The translations under genes and the position numbers were made by a program. Source: an uncultured Flavobacteriales bacterium (GTDB lineage: Bacteria; Bacteroidota; Bacteroidia; Flavobacteriales; JBLHRE01). From it: DNA of 64,000 bases. The notes beneath the pieces are model-generated. The model was not told the origin of the DNA. It saw only the letters and a list, made by a program, of their open reading frames with translations, and searched no databases. Location: assembly GCA_937139155.1 (NCBI GenBank), contig CAKZPI010000043.1:62001-126000 (forward strand), given 5' to 3'. Shown in pieces: positions 11,297-22,360 of the stretch; position 1 is the stretch's first letter; each line of letters opens with the position of its first letter.

Positions 11297-11304
11297 TCAC
11301 CTCC

Positions 11305-12645
11305 ATGAAGAACTTCATCGAGACCATAAAGAACATTTGGAGTATTGAGGAACTGCGCAAGCGTATCCTCTTTACCCTTTCCTTGTTGTTGGTATACCGC
11401 TTAGGATCATTCTTGGTGCTTCCTGGCGTTGACCCAGCTCAGCTAGATGCGCTTCAGCAACAAACTTCCTCAGGTGTACTCAGCTTGCTGAATATGTTCT
11501 CGGGAGGTGCTTTTGCTCAAGCTTCTGTGTTGGCACTTGGAATCATGCCCTATATCTCTGCTTCCATTGTGGTGCAGCTTTTAGGCTTAGCAGTTCCTTA
11601 CCTGCAGAAACTTGATAAAGAAGGAGAAAGCGGAAGAAGGAAAAAGAATCAGATTACGCGTTATTTAACCGTGGGTATTACCATGGCTCAGGCTCCTGCC
11701 TATATCGCAAACCTGAAAGCTCAACTTCCTGCCGAAGCATTCTTCTTAAGTCCGGGAACCTTTTGGTTCACCAGCATCGTAATTCTGGTAACCGGAACTA
11801 TGTTTGCCATGTGGCTTGGTGAGAAAATCACTGATAAAGGAATCGGGAATGGTATTTCTTTGTTGATTATGATTGGAATTATTGCCAGTCTACCTCAAAG
11901 TTTTGCCTTTGAATTAACCTCGAGGTTAACCGCACAAGGCGGAGGATTGGTAGCCCTAGTGGTTGAGCTGGCCCTGCTTATGCTTGTTATCTTGGTTTCC
12001 ATTCTATTGGTTCAAGGTACCAGGAGAATCCCTGTTCAATTTGCCAAAAGAGTAGTTGGTAACAAACAATATGGAGGTGTGCGTCAGTACATTCCCTTAA
12101 AGGTTAATGCGTCTGGTGTAATGCCGATCATCTTTGCTCAGGCAATTATGTTCGTGCCCATTACCTTGGTAGGTTTCTCTGAATCAGAAACCCTTCAAGG
12201 AATTGCCTCAGCTTTGACTGACTTTTCAGGATTTACCTATAATTTCATCTTTGCCTTATTGATCATCTTGTTCACCTATTTCTATACAGCGATTACTGTG
12301 AACTCTAATCAAATGGCAGATGATATGAAACGAAACGGTGGTTTTATCCCTGGTGTTAAGCCCGGAAAACGTACCGCTGAGTTTATTGATACAGTAATGA
12401 GCCGAATTACGTTGCCAGGTTCGATTTTCTTGGCAATTGTGGCTATCTTGCCGGCCTTTGCAATGCAAGCCGGTGTAAATACTCAATTTGCACAGTTTTA
12501 TGGGGGTACCTCCTTGCTGATTATGGTAGGAGTAGTGCTTGACACATTGCAGCAAATTGAAAGTTATTTATTGAATCGTCATTATGACGGTTTGATGAAA
12601 TCAGGTCGAATTAAAGGACGCGCCGGAGTAGGTGCTGCCATTTAA
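11305..12645 (+). CDS. secY: Protein translocase subunit SecY
   Basis: This 446-residue channel subunit of the SecYEG translocon has about ten hydrophobic membrane segments. The plug region after TM1 (SLLNMFSGGAF) and the C-terminal SYLLNRHYDGLMKSGRIKGR are recognisable. The motif GIGNGISLLIMIGI marks the TM5/6 region. It lies 8 bp after rplO and 15 bp before map. The intermediate adk gene found in many Gram-positives is absent. Confidence 0.98.
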   Translation: MKNFIETIKNIWSIEELRKRILFTLSLLLVYRLGSFLVLPGVDPAQLDALQQQTSSGVLSLLNMFSGGAFAQASVLALGIMPYISASIVVQLLGLAVPYLQKLDKEGESGRRKKNQITRYLTVGITMAQAPAYIANLKAQLPAEAFFLSPGTFWFTSIVILVTGTMFAMWLGEKITDKGIGNGISLLIMIGIIASLPQSFAFELTSRLTAQGGGLVALVVELALLMLVILVSILLVQGTRRIPVQFAKRVVGNKQYGGVRQYIPLKVNASGVMPIIFAQAIMFVPITLVGFSESETLQGIASALTDFSGFTYNFIFALLIILFTYFYTAITVNSNQMADDMKRNGGFIPGVKPGKRTAEFIDTVMSRITLPGSIFLAIVAILPAFAMQAGVNTQFAQFYGGTSLLIMVGVVLDTLQQIESYLLNRHYDGLMKSGRIKGRAGVGAAI

Positions 12646-12660
12646 TTCGAGGATTAGGAT

Positions 12661-13434
12661 ATGATCTTCTACAAAACAGAAGAAGAAATCGCCCTAATCC
12701 GTGAAAGTTCTTTGCTTGTTGGCAAGACACACGCGGAAGTTGCGAAACACATCAAACCAGGAGTTACAACTCTTGAGCTTGATGCCATCGCCGAAACTTT
12801 TATCCGTGATCATGGTGGTGTTCCAGCCTTTAAGGGGTTTGGAGGATTTCCGGGAACCCTGTGTACTTCTGCAAATGATGTGGTAGTACATGGAATTCCA
12901 AACGATAAGCCTTTGAAAGAAGGAGATATTTTATCGGTTGATTGCGGGGTGAAAATGAACGGTTACTACGGAGATTCAGCCTATACCTATGCCATTGGTG
13001 AGGTAGATAAAGAGGTTGAAGATTTGTTAGAGAACACCAAGAAGAGTTTGTATTTAGGAATTGGGGCGGCTGTTGCCGGAAACCGATTAGGAGATATAGG
13101 CTTTGCGGTTCAATCATTCACAGAAGGATTAGGTTATGGGGTGGTAAGAGAGTTGGTAGGCCATGGAATTGGCAAAAGCCTTCACGAAGCACCCGAGGTT
13201 CCGAACTATGGCCGGCGTGGTCGTGGGGTCCAATTGAAAGAGGGTTTGGTAATAGCTATTGAACCCATGATTAATTTAGGTACCAAGAACATTCATCAAG
13301 AAAAAGATGGATGGACGATACGCACCCGAGACCGTAAACCCTCAGCTCATTTTGAGCATACAGTAGTGGTACGGAAAGGGGAAGCGGAGATTTTGTCAAC
13401 ATTCGAATTTATTGAAGAAGTAATTAATAAATAG
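12661..13434 (+). CDS. map: Methionine aminopeptidase, type I
   Basis: This 257-residue pita-bread-fold metalloprotease removes the initiator Met from nascent proteins. The five metal ligands are in place: two Asp ([14 protein letters not shown]), His ([10 protein letters not shown]), Glu (IEPM) and Glu in the EHTVVV context. There is no N-terminal zinc-finger extension, as expected for type Ia. Cotranscription with secY and infA ties it to the translation operon. Confidence 0.97.
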   Translation: MIFYKTEEEIALIRESSLLVGKTHAEVAKHIKPGVTTLELDAIAETFIRDHGGVPAFKGFGGFPGTLCTSANDVVVHGIPNDKPLKEGDILSVDCGVKMNGYYGDSAYTYAIGEVDKEVEDLLENTKKSLYLGIGAAVAGNRLGDIGFAVQSFTEGLGYGVVRELVGHGIGKSLHEAPEVPNYGRRGRGVQLKEGLVIAIEPMINLGTKNIHQEKDGWTIRTRDRKPSAHFEHTVVVRKGEAEILSTFEFIEEVINK

Positions 13435-13444
13435 GAAAAATCAT

Positions 13445-13660
13445 ATGGCTAAGCAACCATCTATAGAACAGGATGGATCCATCATCGAGGCACTGTCAAA
13501 TGCCATGTTCCGGGTAGAACTGGAAAATGGACATATTGTTACAGCGCATATTTCAGGAAAAATGCGGATGCATTACATCAAGCTTTTACCAGGAGATAAA
13601 GTGAAGCTGGAAATGTCTCCATATGATTTGACCAAAGCAAGGATTACGTACAGATATTAA
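13445..13660 (+). CDS. infA: Translation initiation factor IF-1
   Basis: This 71-residue single OB-fold protein ([20 protein letters not shown], then [19 protein letters not shown]) has the standard length. It occupies the 30S A site during initiation. It lies 10 bp after map and 8 bp before rpmJ. Confidence 0.98.
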   Translation: MAKQPSIEQDGSIIEALSNAMFRVELENGHIVTAHISGKMRMHYIKLLPGDKVKLEMSPYDLTKARITYRY

Positions 13661-13668
13661 AAGAAATT

Positions 13669-13785
13669 ATGAAAATTCGTGCATCCATTAAGAAGCGTAG
13701 CGCTGACTGCAAAATTGTACGCAGAAAGGGCAGGCTGTATGTTATTAACAAAAAGAACCCGAAGTTCAAGCAACGTCAGGGATAA
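13669..13785 (+). CDS. rpmJ: 50S ribosomal protein L36, cysteine-poor form
   Basis: This 38-codon gene reads [20 protein letters not shown] and ends KFKQRQG, an unmistakable L36. The CCCH zinc ribbon is lost: only one Cys remains and the others are replaced by Ser and Asn, so this is the zinc-independent form. The position infA-rpmJ-rpsM is canonical. Confidence 0.97.
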   Translation: MKIRASIKKRSADCKIVRRKGRLYVINKKNPKFKQRQG

Positions 13786-13802
13786 CGATTAATTGAGAAA
13801 CT

Positions 13803-14180
13803 ATGGCTCGTATAGCTGGTGTTGATTTACCAAAAAACAAGCGCGGCGAAATCGGTTTGACCTATATCTATGGTATCGGCCGTTCTCGTGCTCAGGAGAT
13901 TTTGAAACGTGCAGGTGTTGATTATGACACCAAAGTTCAAGATTGGAACGATGAACAACTTAACAGCATCCGTAACGTGATTACGGAAGAATTTACTGTT
14001 GAGGGTGAGCTTCGCTCAGAGGTTCAGTTAAACATTAAACGATTGATGGACATCGGTTGCTACCGAGGGGTTCGTCACCGTTCAAGCCTTCCGCTTCGCG
14101 GACAACGTACTAAGAATAATTCGCGTACTCGTAAAGGAAAACGGAAGACCGTTGCCAACAAGAAAAAAGCGACCAAATAA
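13803..14180 (+). CDS. rpsM: 30S ribosomal protein S13
   Basis: This 125-residue S13 begins [20 protein letters not shown] and has the helix-hairpin-helix region [13 protein letters not shown] and the C-terminal [17 protein letters not shown]. It forms bridges B1a and B1b to the 50S. It opens the alpha-operon part of the cluster. Confidence 0.98.
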   Translation: MARIAGVDLPKNKRGEIGLTYIYGIGRSRAQEILKRAGVDYDTKVQDWNDEQLNSIRNVITEEFTVEGELRSEVQLNIKRLMDIGCYRGVRHRSSLPLRGQRTKNNSRTRKGKRKTVANKKKATK

Positions 14181-14190
14181 GCAGTAGACC

Positions 14191-14583
14191 ATGGCTAAGC
14201 AGCAAAAGCAAAAGCAAAAGAAAAGAAACGTTCGGGTTGATGCCATTGGAGAAGCGCATATCAGCTCTTCTTTCAACAATGTGATTATTTCATTAACCAA
14301 TCGTCAGGGTCAGGTAATCTCCTGGTCGTCAGCCGGTAAAATGGGCTTCCGCGGATCTAAGAAAAACACTCCTTATGCCGCTCAGGTGGCAGCTGAAGAT
14401 TGTGCCAAAGTTGCACACGAAGCAGGCCTACGCAAGGTAAAGGTGTATGTGAAAGGTCCCGGAAACGGAAGAGAATCAGCCATTCGCTCCCTTCATAATT
14501 CTGGTATTGAAGTAACAGAAATCGTTGACGTTACTCCACTACCTCATAACGGATGTCGTCCTCCCAAAAGACGCCGAGTTTAA
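14191..14583 (+). CDS. rpsK: 30S ribosomal protein S11
   Basis: This 130-residue S11 has a Lys/Gln-rich start, then [19 protein letters not shown] and the signature [19 protein letters not shown], ending [11 protein letters not shown]. It lines the E-site platform. It lies between rpsM and rpsD. Confidence 0.98.
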   Translation: MAKQQKQKQKKRNVRVDAIGEAHISSSFNNVIISLTNRQGQVISWSSAGKMGFRGSKKNTPYAAQVAAEDCAKVAHEAGLRKVKVYVKGPGNGRESAIRSLHNSGIEVTEIVDVTPLPHNGCRPPKRRRV

Positions 14584-14611
14584 TTGATTACAATCTTCAA
14601 GAAATAATAAG

Positions 14612-15217
14612 ATGGCAAGATATAGAGGTCCAAAAACCAAAATCGCACGTCGATTCGGAGATCCAATCTTCGGACCAGATACTTCCTTTGAAAAACGCAA
14701 CTACCCTCCTGGCCAACACGGCCTAATGCGTCGTAGAAAGAAAACTTCTGAATACGCTACCCAGTTGATGGAAAAGCAAAAAGCTAAGTACACCTACGGT
14801 ATCCTAGAGCGTCAATTTAGAAACCTTTTCGAAAAAGCTTCAAGAACCAAGGGCATTACCGGTGAGGTATTGTTGCAACTTTGCGAATGTCGCTTAGACA
14901 ATGTTGTTTACCGTATGGGAATCTCTCCTAGCCGTAGAGGTGCCCGTCAGTTGGTGAATCACCGTCATATCACCGTGAATGGTGAGGTGGTTAATATTCC
15001 TTCATACAGCCTTAAAGCCGGTGATGTTGTAGGTGTTCGTGAGCGTTCAAAATCATTGAAAGCTATTGACGAATCACTTTCTTCAAACCCAAGAAGCTTT
15101 GACTGGATTGACTGGAATTCAGATACCAAAACCGGGAAGTTCGTAGCCGTACCAGAACGCGAACAAATTCCTGAAAACATTAAAGAACAGCTAATCGTCG
15201 AGCTTTACTCTAAGTAA
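14612..15217 (+). CDS. rpsD: 30S ribosomal protein S4
   Basis: This 201-residue S4 begins [20 protein letters not shown] and contains the S4 RNA-binding domain around [20 protein letters not shown]. It is a primary 16S-binding protein. In E. coli it represses the alpha operon. The N-terminal zinc cysteines of some S4 proteins are absent. Confidence 0.98.
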   Translation: MARYRGPKTKIARRFGDPIFGPDTSFEKRNYPPGQHGLMRRRKKTSEYATQLMEKQKAKYTYGILERQFRNLFEKASRTKGITGEVLLQLCECRLDNVVYRMGISPSRRGARQLVNHRHITVNGEVVNIPSYSLKAGDVVGVRERSKSLKAIDESLSSNPRSFDWIDWNSDTKTGKFVAVPEREQIPENIKEQLIVELYSK

Positions 15218-15247
15218 TCCTTGGTAGAAAGCTAAAAAGTAGAATAC

Positions 15248-16240
15248 ATGGCAATCTTAAACTTCATAAAACCTGAAAAGGTCATTCAAATTTCAGCCTC
15301 AGAATCTGAGGGCCAGTTTGAATTCAGACCCCTTGAACCAGGCTATGGCCTGACCATCGGAAACGCCCTTCGCAGGGTATTGCTTTCTTCTCTTGAAGGA
15401 TATGCAATCACCGCAATTCGTATCGACGGGGTGGATCATGAGTTTTCTACCATCAAAGGGGTGGTAGAAGATGTTACTGAAATCATCCTGAACATCAAGC
15501 AGGTTCGGTTGAAGCAGCAGATTGAAGGTCAGGAAGATGAAACGGTTTCAATTTCAGTTTCAGGTCAGGAAACAGTTACCGCCGGTGACCTAGGGAAATT
15601 TATCTCTGGTTTCCAGATCTTGAATCCTGAACAAGTGATTTGTCATCTTGACCCTAAGGTGGACTTCAAAATGGAAGTTACCATCGAAAGAGGTCGTGGT
15701 TACGTAGGTGCAGAAGACAATAAGAAAGCTTCCGCCCCTGTTGGAACCATCGCTGTAGATGCAATCTATACCCCCATCAAAAACGTTCGCTACTCCATTG
15801 AAAATTTCCGGGTTGAGCAAAAAACTGACTACGAGAAATTGATCATGGACATCACCACGGATGGTTCTATCCACCCCAAAGATGCCCTTACCGAAGCAGC
15901 GAAGATTTTGATCCACCATTTCATGTTGTTCTCTGACGAACGCATTACCCTTGAGGATGAAGAACAGTCTTCCATCGAAAATTACGATGAGGAAACCCTT
16001 CATATGCGTCAGCTTCTTAAAACCAAATTGGTTGACCTCGATCTTTCAGTTCGCGCATTGAACTGTCTGAAAGCGGCGGAAGTTGAAACTCTTGGCGACT
16101 TGGTTCAATACACCAAAGCCGACATGATGAAATTCAGAAACTTTGGTAAGAAATCTCTTACCGAATTGGATGAATTAGTAGCCACCAAAGGTCTTTCCTT
16201 TGGAATGGATGTAAGCAAGTACAATCTTGATAAAGACTAA
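15248..16240 (+). CDS. rpoA: DNA-directed RNA polymerase subunit alpha
   Basis: This 330-residue alpha subunit has an N-terminal dimerisation and assembly domain ([20 protein letters not shown]). After an acidic linker near residue 245 comes the C-terminal domain with LRALNCL-like and [14 protein letters not shown] motifs that bind UP elements and activators. The length is normal. The gene sits between rpsD and rplQ as usual. Confidence 0.98.
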   Translation: MAILNFIKPEKVIQISASESEGQFEFRPLEPGYGLTIGNALRRVLLSSLEGYAITAIRIDGVDHEFSTIKGVVEDVTEIILNIKQVRLKQQIEGQEDETVSISVSGQETVTAGDLGKFISGFQILNPEQVICHLDPKVDFKMEVTIERGRGYVGAEDNKKASAPVGTIAVDAIYTPIKNVRYSIENFRVEQKTDYEKLIMDITTDGSIHPKDALTEAAKILIHHFMLFSDERITLEDEEQSSIENYDEETLHMRQLLKTKLVDLDLSVRALNCLKAAEVETLGDLVQYTKADMMKFRNFGKKSLTELDELVATKGLSFGMDVSKYNLDKD

Positions 16241-16273
16241 GCAAACCTAGGTTTGTTCAGATAGAATAGAACG

Positions 16274-16867
16274 ATGAGACACGGAAAGAAGTTCAATCAT
16301 TTAGGTCGCACAGCTTCGCATAGAAAAGCGATGTTGGCCAACATGGCAAATAGTTTAATCGCGCATAAGCGAATCAATACAACCGTTGCTAAGGCAAAAG
16401 CCCTCCAGCGTTACGTTGAGCCTTTGATTACAAAATCAAAAGACGATACGACACATTCTCGCCGGACTGTTTTCTCTTACCTTAAAAGTAAGGAGGCGGT
16501 TAACGAATTGTTTCGCGATGTAGCTACTAAAGTTGCTGACCGTCCGGGTGGTTATACCCGAATCATTAAAACCGGAAACCGTCAAGGGGATAACGCAGAA
16601 ATGTGTATGATCGAATTGGTAGATTACAATGAAATCTATACCAATGAGAAACCTAAGAAATCAGGTAGCCGTAGAAGCCGTAGAGGTGGTAAGAAAGCAA
16701 CTACCTCTGCTGCGCCAAGCCCAACCACGGAAACTGCTGAAGCTCCTAAAGAGGAAGTGAAGGCTGAAACCAAAGAATCTCCGGCCGCTCCTGAAAAGGA
16801 AGAGGCTCCAAAAGCTGAATCCGGAGAGGGTGATAACGAAGAAAAAGAAGATAAGAAATCTGATTAA
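16274..16867 (+). CDS. rplQ: 50S ribosomal protein L17 with long acidic/Ala-Lys tail
   Basis: Residues 1-118 are a standard L17 ([20 protein letters not shown], then [20 protein letters not shown]). The protein then continues to residue 197 with a basic patch ([12 protein letters not shown]) and a low-complexity tail rich in Ala, Pro, Glu and Lys that is almost certainly disordered. L17 is normally 115-130 residues. L17 lies near the tunnel exit, so the tail could protrude there (inference). It is the last gene before the terminator. Confidence 0.96.
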   Translation: MRHGKKFNHLGRTASHRKAMLANMANSLIAHKRINTTVAKAKALQRYVEPLITKSKDDTTHSRRTVFSYLKSKEAVNELFRDVATKVADRPGGYTRIIKTGNRQGDNAEMCMIELVDYNEIYTNEKPKKSGSRRSRRGGKKATTSAAPSPTTETAEAPKEEVKAETKESPAAPEKEEAPKAESGEGDNEEKEDKKSD

Positions 16868-16896
16868 AAGATTGATGATCAAATCGTTGCATAAGG

Positions 16897-16929
16897 AAGG
16901 ATAGAGCCCATGGCTTTATCCTTTTTTTA
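16897..16929 (+). terminator. Rho-independent terminator after rplQ
   Basis: A 12-bp stem (AAGGATAGAGCC pairing with GGCTTTATCCTT, one G-U pair) with a three-base loop is followed by seven T residues. It lies 29 bp after the rplQ stop and only 14 bp before the carA start. It should end most transcripts of the ribosomal super-operon. carA may depend on read-through or on a promoter overlapping this site. Confidence 0.85.
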
Positions 16930-16942
16930 TATCTCGTAAATT

Positions 16943-18055
16943 ATGATGAAGTATCAGCGCAAAAAAGAGGCAGTTCTACTCTTAGAAGATGGAACTACAT
17001 TCTACGGAAAATCAGTCGGACTGGAAGGAACGGCTTCAGGAGAAATTTGCTTCAACACGGGTATGACCGGTTACCAAGAAATTTTTACTGACCCCTCTTA
17101 TTTCGGACAAATTATGGTTACCACCAATGCCCATATCGGAAACTACGGGGTACACCAAGATGAAGTTGAATCAGCCGATATGAAAATTGCAGGATTGGTT
17201 TGCAGAAATTTCTCTGAAACTTATTCAAGAGTTGGAGGGATGTCTGACCTGAAAACGTATTTCAGCAATCAAAATATGGTGGCCATCTCTGAGGTTGATA
17301 CCCGGGCCGTGGTGAGACATGTACGCGACAAAGGTGCTATGAATGCCATTATCTCTACCGAGACCTCTGATTTGGATGCCTTGATGAATATGTTTAAGGA
17401 TCTTCCATCCATGGAAGGACTTGAATTGGCCTCAAAAGTTACTACCCCTGAGGCGTTTGATCGAAACGATATGGGTGATGTGAAAATCGCGGCCCTTGAC
17501 TTTGGAATCAAAACCAATATACTACGTTGTTTGGAAGAACGCGGGGCTCAAATTCGGGTCTTCCCAAAAGACACGAGCTATGAAGAGCTTAAAGCTTTTA
17601 ACCCAGATGGATTCTTCCTGTCAAACGGTCCTGGAGACCCTTCTGCCATGCCGAAGGTGATTGAAACCGTGAAAGAAATTATTAAAGACGGAAGACCTGT
17701 ATTTGGAATTTGTCTTGGGCACCAGCTCATTGCATTGGCCAACGGGATTTCTACCTATAAAATGCACCATGGACATAGAGGAATCAACCATCCGATCCTT
17801 AACCATGAAACGGGTTTAGGAGAAATTACCTCCCAAAATCATGGGTTTGTGATTTCAGAAGAGGAGACCAAAAAACACGCTGACATCGAAATTACACATA
17901 CCCACCTGAACGATGACACCATTGCTGGTATTCGGATGAAGTCAAACCCAGTTTTCTCGGTGCAGTACCACCCTGAGTCATCTCCGGGTCCGCATGATTC
18001 AAGATATTTGTTTGATCAGTTTATAGAGAGCATTAACCAATCCAAAGCCAAATAA
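16943..18055 (+). CDS. carA: Carbamoyl-phosphate synthase small subunit
   Basis: This 370-residue glutamine amidotransferase subunit supplies ammonia to CarB for carbamoyl phosphate in pyrimidine and arginine synthesis. The N-terminal CPSase domain ([24 protein letters not shown]) is followed by a class I GATase domain with the nucleophile Cys in FGICLGHQL and the His-Glu pair in [12 protein letters not shown]. Two start codons are adjacent (16943 and 16946). carB is not in the window. It is followed at 1 bp by eno. Confidence 0.97.
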   Translation: MMKYQRKKEAVLLLEDGTTFYGKSVGLEGTASGEICFNTGMTGYQEIFTDPSYFGQIMVTTNAHIGNYGVHQDEVESADMKIAGLVCRNFSETYSRVGGMSDLKTYFSNQNMVAISEVDTRAVVRHVRDKGAMNAIISTETSDLDALMNMFKDLPSMEGLELASKVTTPEAFDRNDMGDVKIAALDFGIKTNILRCLEERGAQIRVFPKDTSYEELKAFNPDGFFLSNGPGDPSAMPKVIETVKEIIKDGRPVFGICLGHQLIALANGISTYKMHHGHRGINHPILNHETGLGEITSQNHGFVISEEETKKHADIEITHTHLNDDTIAGIRMKSNPVFSVQYHPESSPGPHDSRYLFDQFIESINQSKAK

Positions 18056-18056
18056 C

Positions 18057-19352
18057 ATGGGTTTAATTGTAGACGTATTCGCGCGTCAAATTCTTGATTC
18101 AAGAGGCAATCCTACCGTTGAAGTAGATATTATGACCGACGACGGAGCCTTTGGTCGGGCAGCTGTTCCTTCTGGTGCTTCTACCGGAGCACATGAGGCC
18201 GTTGAGTTGAGAGATGAGGATTCTTCCATTTACATGGGAAAAGGGGTTCTCAACGCAGTAAACAATGTGAATACGGTAATCCGCCAAGAAATTCTTGGGA
18301 TGGATGTAACCCGTCAAAGGGATCTTGATCATTTGATGATTGAACTTGACGGAACTCCAAACAAGGCCAATTTAGGAGCAAACGCCATGTTGGCTGTTTC
18401 CATGGCTGCAGCAAGAGCAGCGGCCCAATCTACCGGACAATTTTTGTTCAATTACGTAGGCGGGGTTAATGCCAAAACCCTTCCCATTCCATTGATGAAC
18501 ATCTTGAATGGAGGTTCACACGCAGATAATAGCATTGACTTTCAGGAGTTCATGGTTATGCCTGTAAAGGCCGAATCATTCAGCGATGCTTTAAGAATGG
18601 GTACCGAGGTATTCCATCACCTTAAGAAAGTGCTGAAAAATAGCGGACATAGTACCAATGTGGGTGATGAAGGAGGTTTTGCGCCTAATTTATCCTCGAA
18701 CACAGAAGCCATTGAAACCGTATTGAAGGCCATTGAATCTGCTGGGTATAGACCCGGAGAGGATATGTTCATTGCCATGGATGCAGCGGCTACTGAATTT
18801 TACAATCGGGAAGAAAAGGTTTACCATTTCCATCAATCCACTGGAGAGAAAAAATCTGTGGATGAAATGGTTGAATTCTGGAAAGACTGGACCAGTAAGT
18901 ATCCAATTCTAAGCATTGAAGACGGATTGGATGAGGATGATTGGGAAGGCTGGAAAAAGCTGACTCAAGCCATTGGCGACCGGGTGCAATTGGTAGGGGA
19001 TGACCTTTTTGTAACCAATGTAGACCGGTTGAAGAAAGGAATTGACACAGACACGGCCAATTCCATCCTTGTAAAAGTAAATCAAATCGGTACCCTTACC
19101 GAAACCATAGAGGCCGTTAATATGGCTCACAATGCCGGCTATACCAGCATTATGAGTCACCGTTCAGGAGAAACAGAAGATAGCACCATTGCGGATCTAG
19201 CTGTGGCTCTTAACTGCGGTCAGATTAAAACAGGATCAGCTTCCCGTTCTGACCGAATGGCCAAGTATAATCAGTTGCTTAGAATCGAGGAAATCCTTGG
19301 TAATTCTGCCGTATATTTGGGCACTGAGCATAAATTTTTAAAGCATAAATAA
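18057..19352 (+). CDS. eno: Enolase
   Basis: This 431-residue glycolytic enzyme interconverts 2-phosphoglycerate and phosphoenolpyruvate. Conserved features are the N-terminal [16 protein letters not shown], the metal-ligand region [14 protein letters not shown], the GDDLFVTN motif and the signature [13 protein letters not shown] followed by SHRSGETED. It begins one base after the carA stop, so the two are probably cotranscribed. Confidence 0.98.
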   Translation: MGLIVDVFARQILDSRGNPTVEVDIMTDDGAFGRAAVPSGASTGAHEAVELRDEDSSIYMGKGVLNAVNNVNTVIRQEILGMDVTRQRDLDHLMIELDGTPNKANLGANAMLAVSMAAARAAAQSTGQFLFNYVGGVNAKTLPIPLMNILNGGSHADNSIDFQEFMVMPVKAESFSDALRMGTEVFHHLKKVLKNSGHSTNVGDEGGFAPNLSSNTEAIETVLKAIESAGYRPGEDMFIAMDAAATEFYNREEKVYHFHQSTGEKKSVDEMVEFWKDWTSKYPILSIEDGLDEDDWEGWKKLTQAIGDRVQLVGDDLFVTNVDRLKKGIDTDTANSILVKVNQIGTLTETIEAVNMAHNAGYTSIMSHRSGETEDSTIADLAVALNCGQIKTGSASRSDRMAKYNQLLRIEEILGNSAVYLGTEHKFLKHK

Positions 19353-19361
19353 TAAGTATTC

Positions 19362-20666
19362 ATGGATCGTATTAAAGAGCAATTTGCCAGCATGATCGAG
19401 CCTGCGTCGCTCGAGATTAAAGAATTTCTAAAAGAGTATGGTGACGAGAAGGTTGGGGATGTCAAAATTTCCCAGGTTTACGGGGGAATGCGTGGTGTTA
19501 CCGCTTTGATCTGTGAAACTTCTAAGCTTGACCCAGAAGAGGGAATTCGCTTTAGAGGTTATTCCATTCCTGAGCTTCAAGAAAAGTTGCCTTCTTACCC
19601 TGGAGGTCAAGAGCCTTTGCCAGAAGGGCTTTTCTATCTAATGTTGACAGGTGAATTACCCGACGATGATACCGTTCGTAGAGTTTCCAATAATTGGGCT
19701 CGTCGTTCCATCGTTCCTCCTCATGTGTTCAAGGTGATTGATGCCCTTCCTGAAACGGCTCATCCAATGACTCAGTTTGTGGCGGGTATTATGGCCCTTC
19801 GTACCGAATCTGAATTCGCGAAAGCTTACAGAAAGGGTATTGCCAAAAAAGAATACTGGGATCCTACCTATGAGGATGCCATGAACTTGATTGCGCGCCT
19901 TCCTAGAGTTGCTGCCTACATTTACCGTAGAATGTACCATAATGGTGACCATATCGAGCCGGATTCAAAACTAGACTGGGCAGGTAATTTGGCCCATATG
20001 CTTGGCTTTGAAAACGAAGAGTTTAAAGAGCTGATGCGTTTGTACATGACCATCCACGCCGATCATGAAGGAGGAAATGTTTCTGCTCATGCCGTGAAAT
20101 TGGTGGGTTCTGCATTGAGTGATTCTTACCTATCATTTTCCGCCGGAATGAACGGTCTTGCTGGTCCTTTGCACGGTTTGGCCAATCAAGAAGTAATTCG
20201 CTGGCTCTTTGCTATGCGTGATGAATTGGGTGGTGGACTTCCAAGCAAGGAACAGATCTCTAATTATGTAAAACAGACCTTGAGTGAAGGTAAGGTAGTT
20301 CCCGGATTTGGACATGCCGTTTTGCGTAAAACTGACCCCAGATATACCGCCCAAAGAGAGTTCGCTCAAAAGCACATGCCACATGATGAACTTTTCGTTT
20401 TGGTATCTAGAGTGTATGAGGTAGTTCCCGATATTTTAAAGGCTACTGGAAAGGTGAAAAACCCTTGGCCAAACGTAGATGCTCATTCAGGAGCTCTATT
20501 GGTTCATTACGGTCTGACTCAGTATGATTTCTATACCGTATTATTCGGTGTGAGTCGTGCCCTAGGCACCATGTGTGGATTGATTTGGGACCGTGCCATT
20601 GGTGCCCCAATTGAACGTCCGGGTTCAACCACTACCGAGCTTTTGAAAAAAGAGTTCGCAAAGTAA
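19362..20666 (+). CDS. gltA: Citrate synthase, eukaryote-like type
   Basis: This 434-residue enzyme condenses acetyl-CoA with oxaloacetate, the first step of the TCA cycle. The catalytic residues are seen in PLHGLANQE (His), GFGHAVLRKTDPR (His) and WPNVDAHSG (Asp). These motifs follow the mitochondrial/eukaryote-like pattern rather than the E. coli hexameric type. The segment HADHEGGNVSAH is also typical. It ends at a clear terminator 24 bp downstream. Confidence 0.96.
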   Translation: MDRIKEQFASMIEPASLEIKEFLKEYGDEKVGDVKISQVYGGMRGVTALICETSKLDPEEGIRFRGYSIPELQEKLPSYPGGQEPLPEGLFYLMLTGELPDDDTVRRVSNNWARRSIVPPHVFKVIDALPETAHPMTQFVAGIMALRTESEFAKAYRKGIAKKEYWDPTYEDAMNLIARLPRVAAYIYRRMYHNGDHIEPDSKLDWAGNLAHMLGFENEEFKELMRLYMTIHADHEGGNVSAHAVKLVGSALSDSYLSFSAGMNGLAGPLHGLANQEVIRWLFAMRDELGGGLPSKEQISNYVKQTLSEGKVVPGFGHAVLRKTDPRYTAQREFAQKHMPHDELFVLVSRVYEVVPDILKATGKVKNPWPNVDAHSGALLVHYGLTQYDFYTVLFGVSRALGTMCGLIWDRAIGAPIERPGSTTTELLKKEFAK

Positions 20667-20689
20667 TTTAGAATTAATATTGGTAGAAA

Positions 20690-20716
20690 GCCCTCAGTTT
20701 TACTGGGGGTTTTTTG
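20690..20716 (+). terminator. Rho-independent terminator after gltA
   Basis: CCCTCAG pairs with CTGGGGG (one G-U) across a five-base T/A loop and is followed by TTTTTT. It closes the carA-eno-gltA unit. Confidence 0.8.
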
Positions 20717-20773
20717 TTTGTAGGAAGTTTGGAAATTCTTCCTATCCTTACCATTCGAAAAATATTGAGGAAG

Positions 20774-22183
20774 ATGAGAGGATTATTTATCTACGGAATT
20801 TGCTTGTTTCTTTTGGCCTGTGGTGGTCCGGAAGCCCAGAACGACGAACCTACCAAATCTGATTTTTCGGAAGAGAAAAAAGTCTTAGAAGAAATTTATA
20901 CAGAGGCCCTTACCAAGGGGGAAGCATATGAAAACCTGCGCGTACTTTGTAAGGAGATTGGGCATCGTTTGAGCGGATCGGAAAATGCCGAAAAAGCGGT
21001 AAGCTGGGCTGCAAATACTATGATGAATCAAGGGCTAGATACGGTCTGGAAACAACCTTGTAAGGTGACTCATTGGGAGCGGGGTAAAAAAGAGGAGTGC
21101 ATCCTGTATTCCAATTTTGAGTTTTATAAGCTCAATGTTCTCGCTTTGGGAGGGTCCATAGGAACCGGGGTGAATGGGATCAAAGCTCAGGTAGTAGAGG
21201 TGAAGAATTTCGAAGAATTGGCCAAACTTGGAAGGGAAGGCATTGAAGGTAAAATCGTCTTCTACAACCGACCCATGAATGCCGAGGAGTTGAATACATT
21301 TGCGGCTTATGGAGGCTGCGTTGACCAACGGTCTTCAGGTGCGGCAGAAGCTGCTCCCTATGGGGCTAATGCGGTTTTGGTGCGGTCTATGAACTTGCGA
21401 ATCGACAAATACCCACATACCGGCGTTCAACGGTATAAAGAGGGAGTGAAGAAGATTCCAGCGGCAGCGATTTCTACGGCAGATGCGGAATTTTTATCCC
21501 AAAAATTGGAAACTGATCCAGATTTAGAAATTTTCTTGAAAATGGACTGTAAGAATTTTCCGGATGCTCCCTCACATAATGTGGTTGGGGAAATCCGCGG
21601 ATCTGAATTTCCTGAGAAAATCATCTTGGTAGGTGGGCATCTAGACTCTTGGGATGTTGGAGAAGGCGCACACGACGATGGAGCAGGAGTTGTGCAAAGC
21701 ATGGAAGTTTTGCGCCTATTTAAAGCCCTTAATATTCAACCCCGCCATACAATTCGGGTGGTGGCTTATATGAATGAGGAAAACGGAGCCAAGGGTGCCA
21801 AGCATTACGCTGAAATTGCCGCACAAAAAGGAGAAGTGCATCTGGCTGCCCTTGAATCAGACAACGGAGGCTTTACTCCGAGAGGCTTTGGTATTCAGGC
21901 CGATTCAGCCACGGTGGAATATTTTCGCCGCTACGATGAATTGTTTCACCCCTTTTATATTGACAGAATTGACCCGGGATACGGAGGAGTTGATATTAGT
22001 TTCTTAAAAGATCAGGGGACCGTATTAATCGGATATAAACCAGATAGTCAACGGTATTTCATTCACCATCATGCAGAAACCGATGTGTTTGAAACGGTTG
22101 ATCAAAGAGAGCTTGAACTCGGCGCAGCTGCTATGACCAGCCTTATTTATTTAATCGATCGGTTTGGGGTTGGGGAGGAATAA
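20774..22183 (+). CDS. M28-family zinc peptidase, lipoprotein
   Basis: This is a 469-residue product from the ATG at 20774. The start is chosen because it gives a lipoprotein signal (MRGLFIYGICLFLLAC) with the lipobox Cys at residue 16; the frame is open upstream. A PA-like insert (residues about 135-255) precedes the M28 catalytic part: GGHLDSWDVGEGAHDDGAG gives the zinc His and Asp, NEENGAKGAK the catalytic and zinc Glu, LESDNGG an Asp, and FIHHHAETD the last His. It is probably a membrane-anchored amino- or carboxypeptidase that degrades imported or periplasmic peptides. Substrate unknown. Confidence 0.9.
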   Translation: MRGLFIYGICLFLLACGGPEAQNDEPTKSDFSEEKKVLEEIYTEALTKGEAYENLRVLCKEIGHRLSGSENAEKAVSWAANTMMNQGLDTVWKQPCKVTHWERGKKEECILYSNFEFYKLNVLALGGSIGTGVNGIKAQVVEVKNFEELAKLGREGIEGKIVFYNRPMNAEELNTFAAYGGCVDQRSSGAAEAAPYGANAVLVRSMNLRIDKYPHTGVQRYKEGVKKIPAAAISTADAEFLSQKLETDPDLEIFLKMDCKNFPDAPSHNVVGEIRGSEFPEKIILVGGHLDSWDVGEGAHDDGAGVVQSMEVLRLFKALNIQPRHTIRVVAYMNEENGAKGAKHYAEIAAQKGEVHLAALESDNGGFTPRGFGIQADSATVEYFRRYDELFHPFYIDRIDPGYGGVDISFLKDQGTVLIGYKPDSQRYFIHHHAETDVFETVDQRELELGAAAMTSLIYLIDRFGVGEE

Positions 22184-22360
22184 CATTTATAATCTTAGAT
22201 TGGGTCTTTCGAAACGGACGGACGGTTGTTGACCCATTCTTGAGCTAGGGCACGACCATTCATCTTTTGTAGAAAAAACTGAATCATGATGAAAACATTC
22301 AAATCCAATTACTTTTTGAGGTTGCTGAACTTCAATTTGCACCCCCTTATCTCCAAACTG

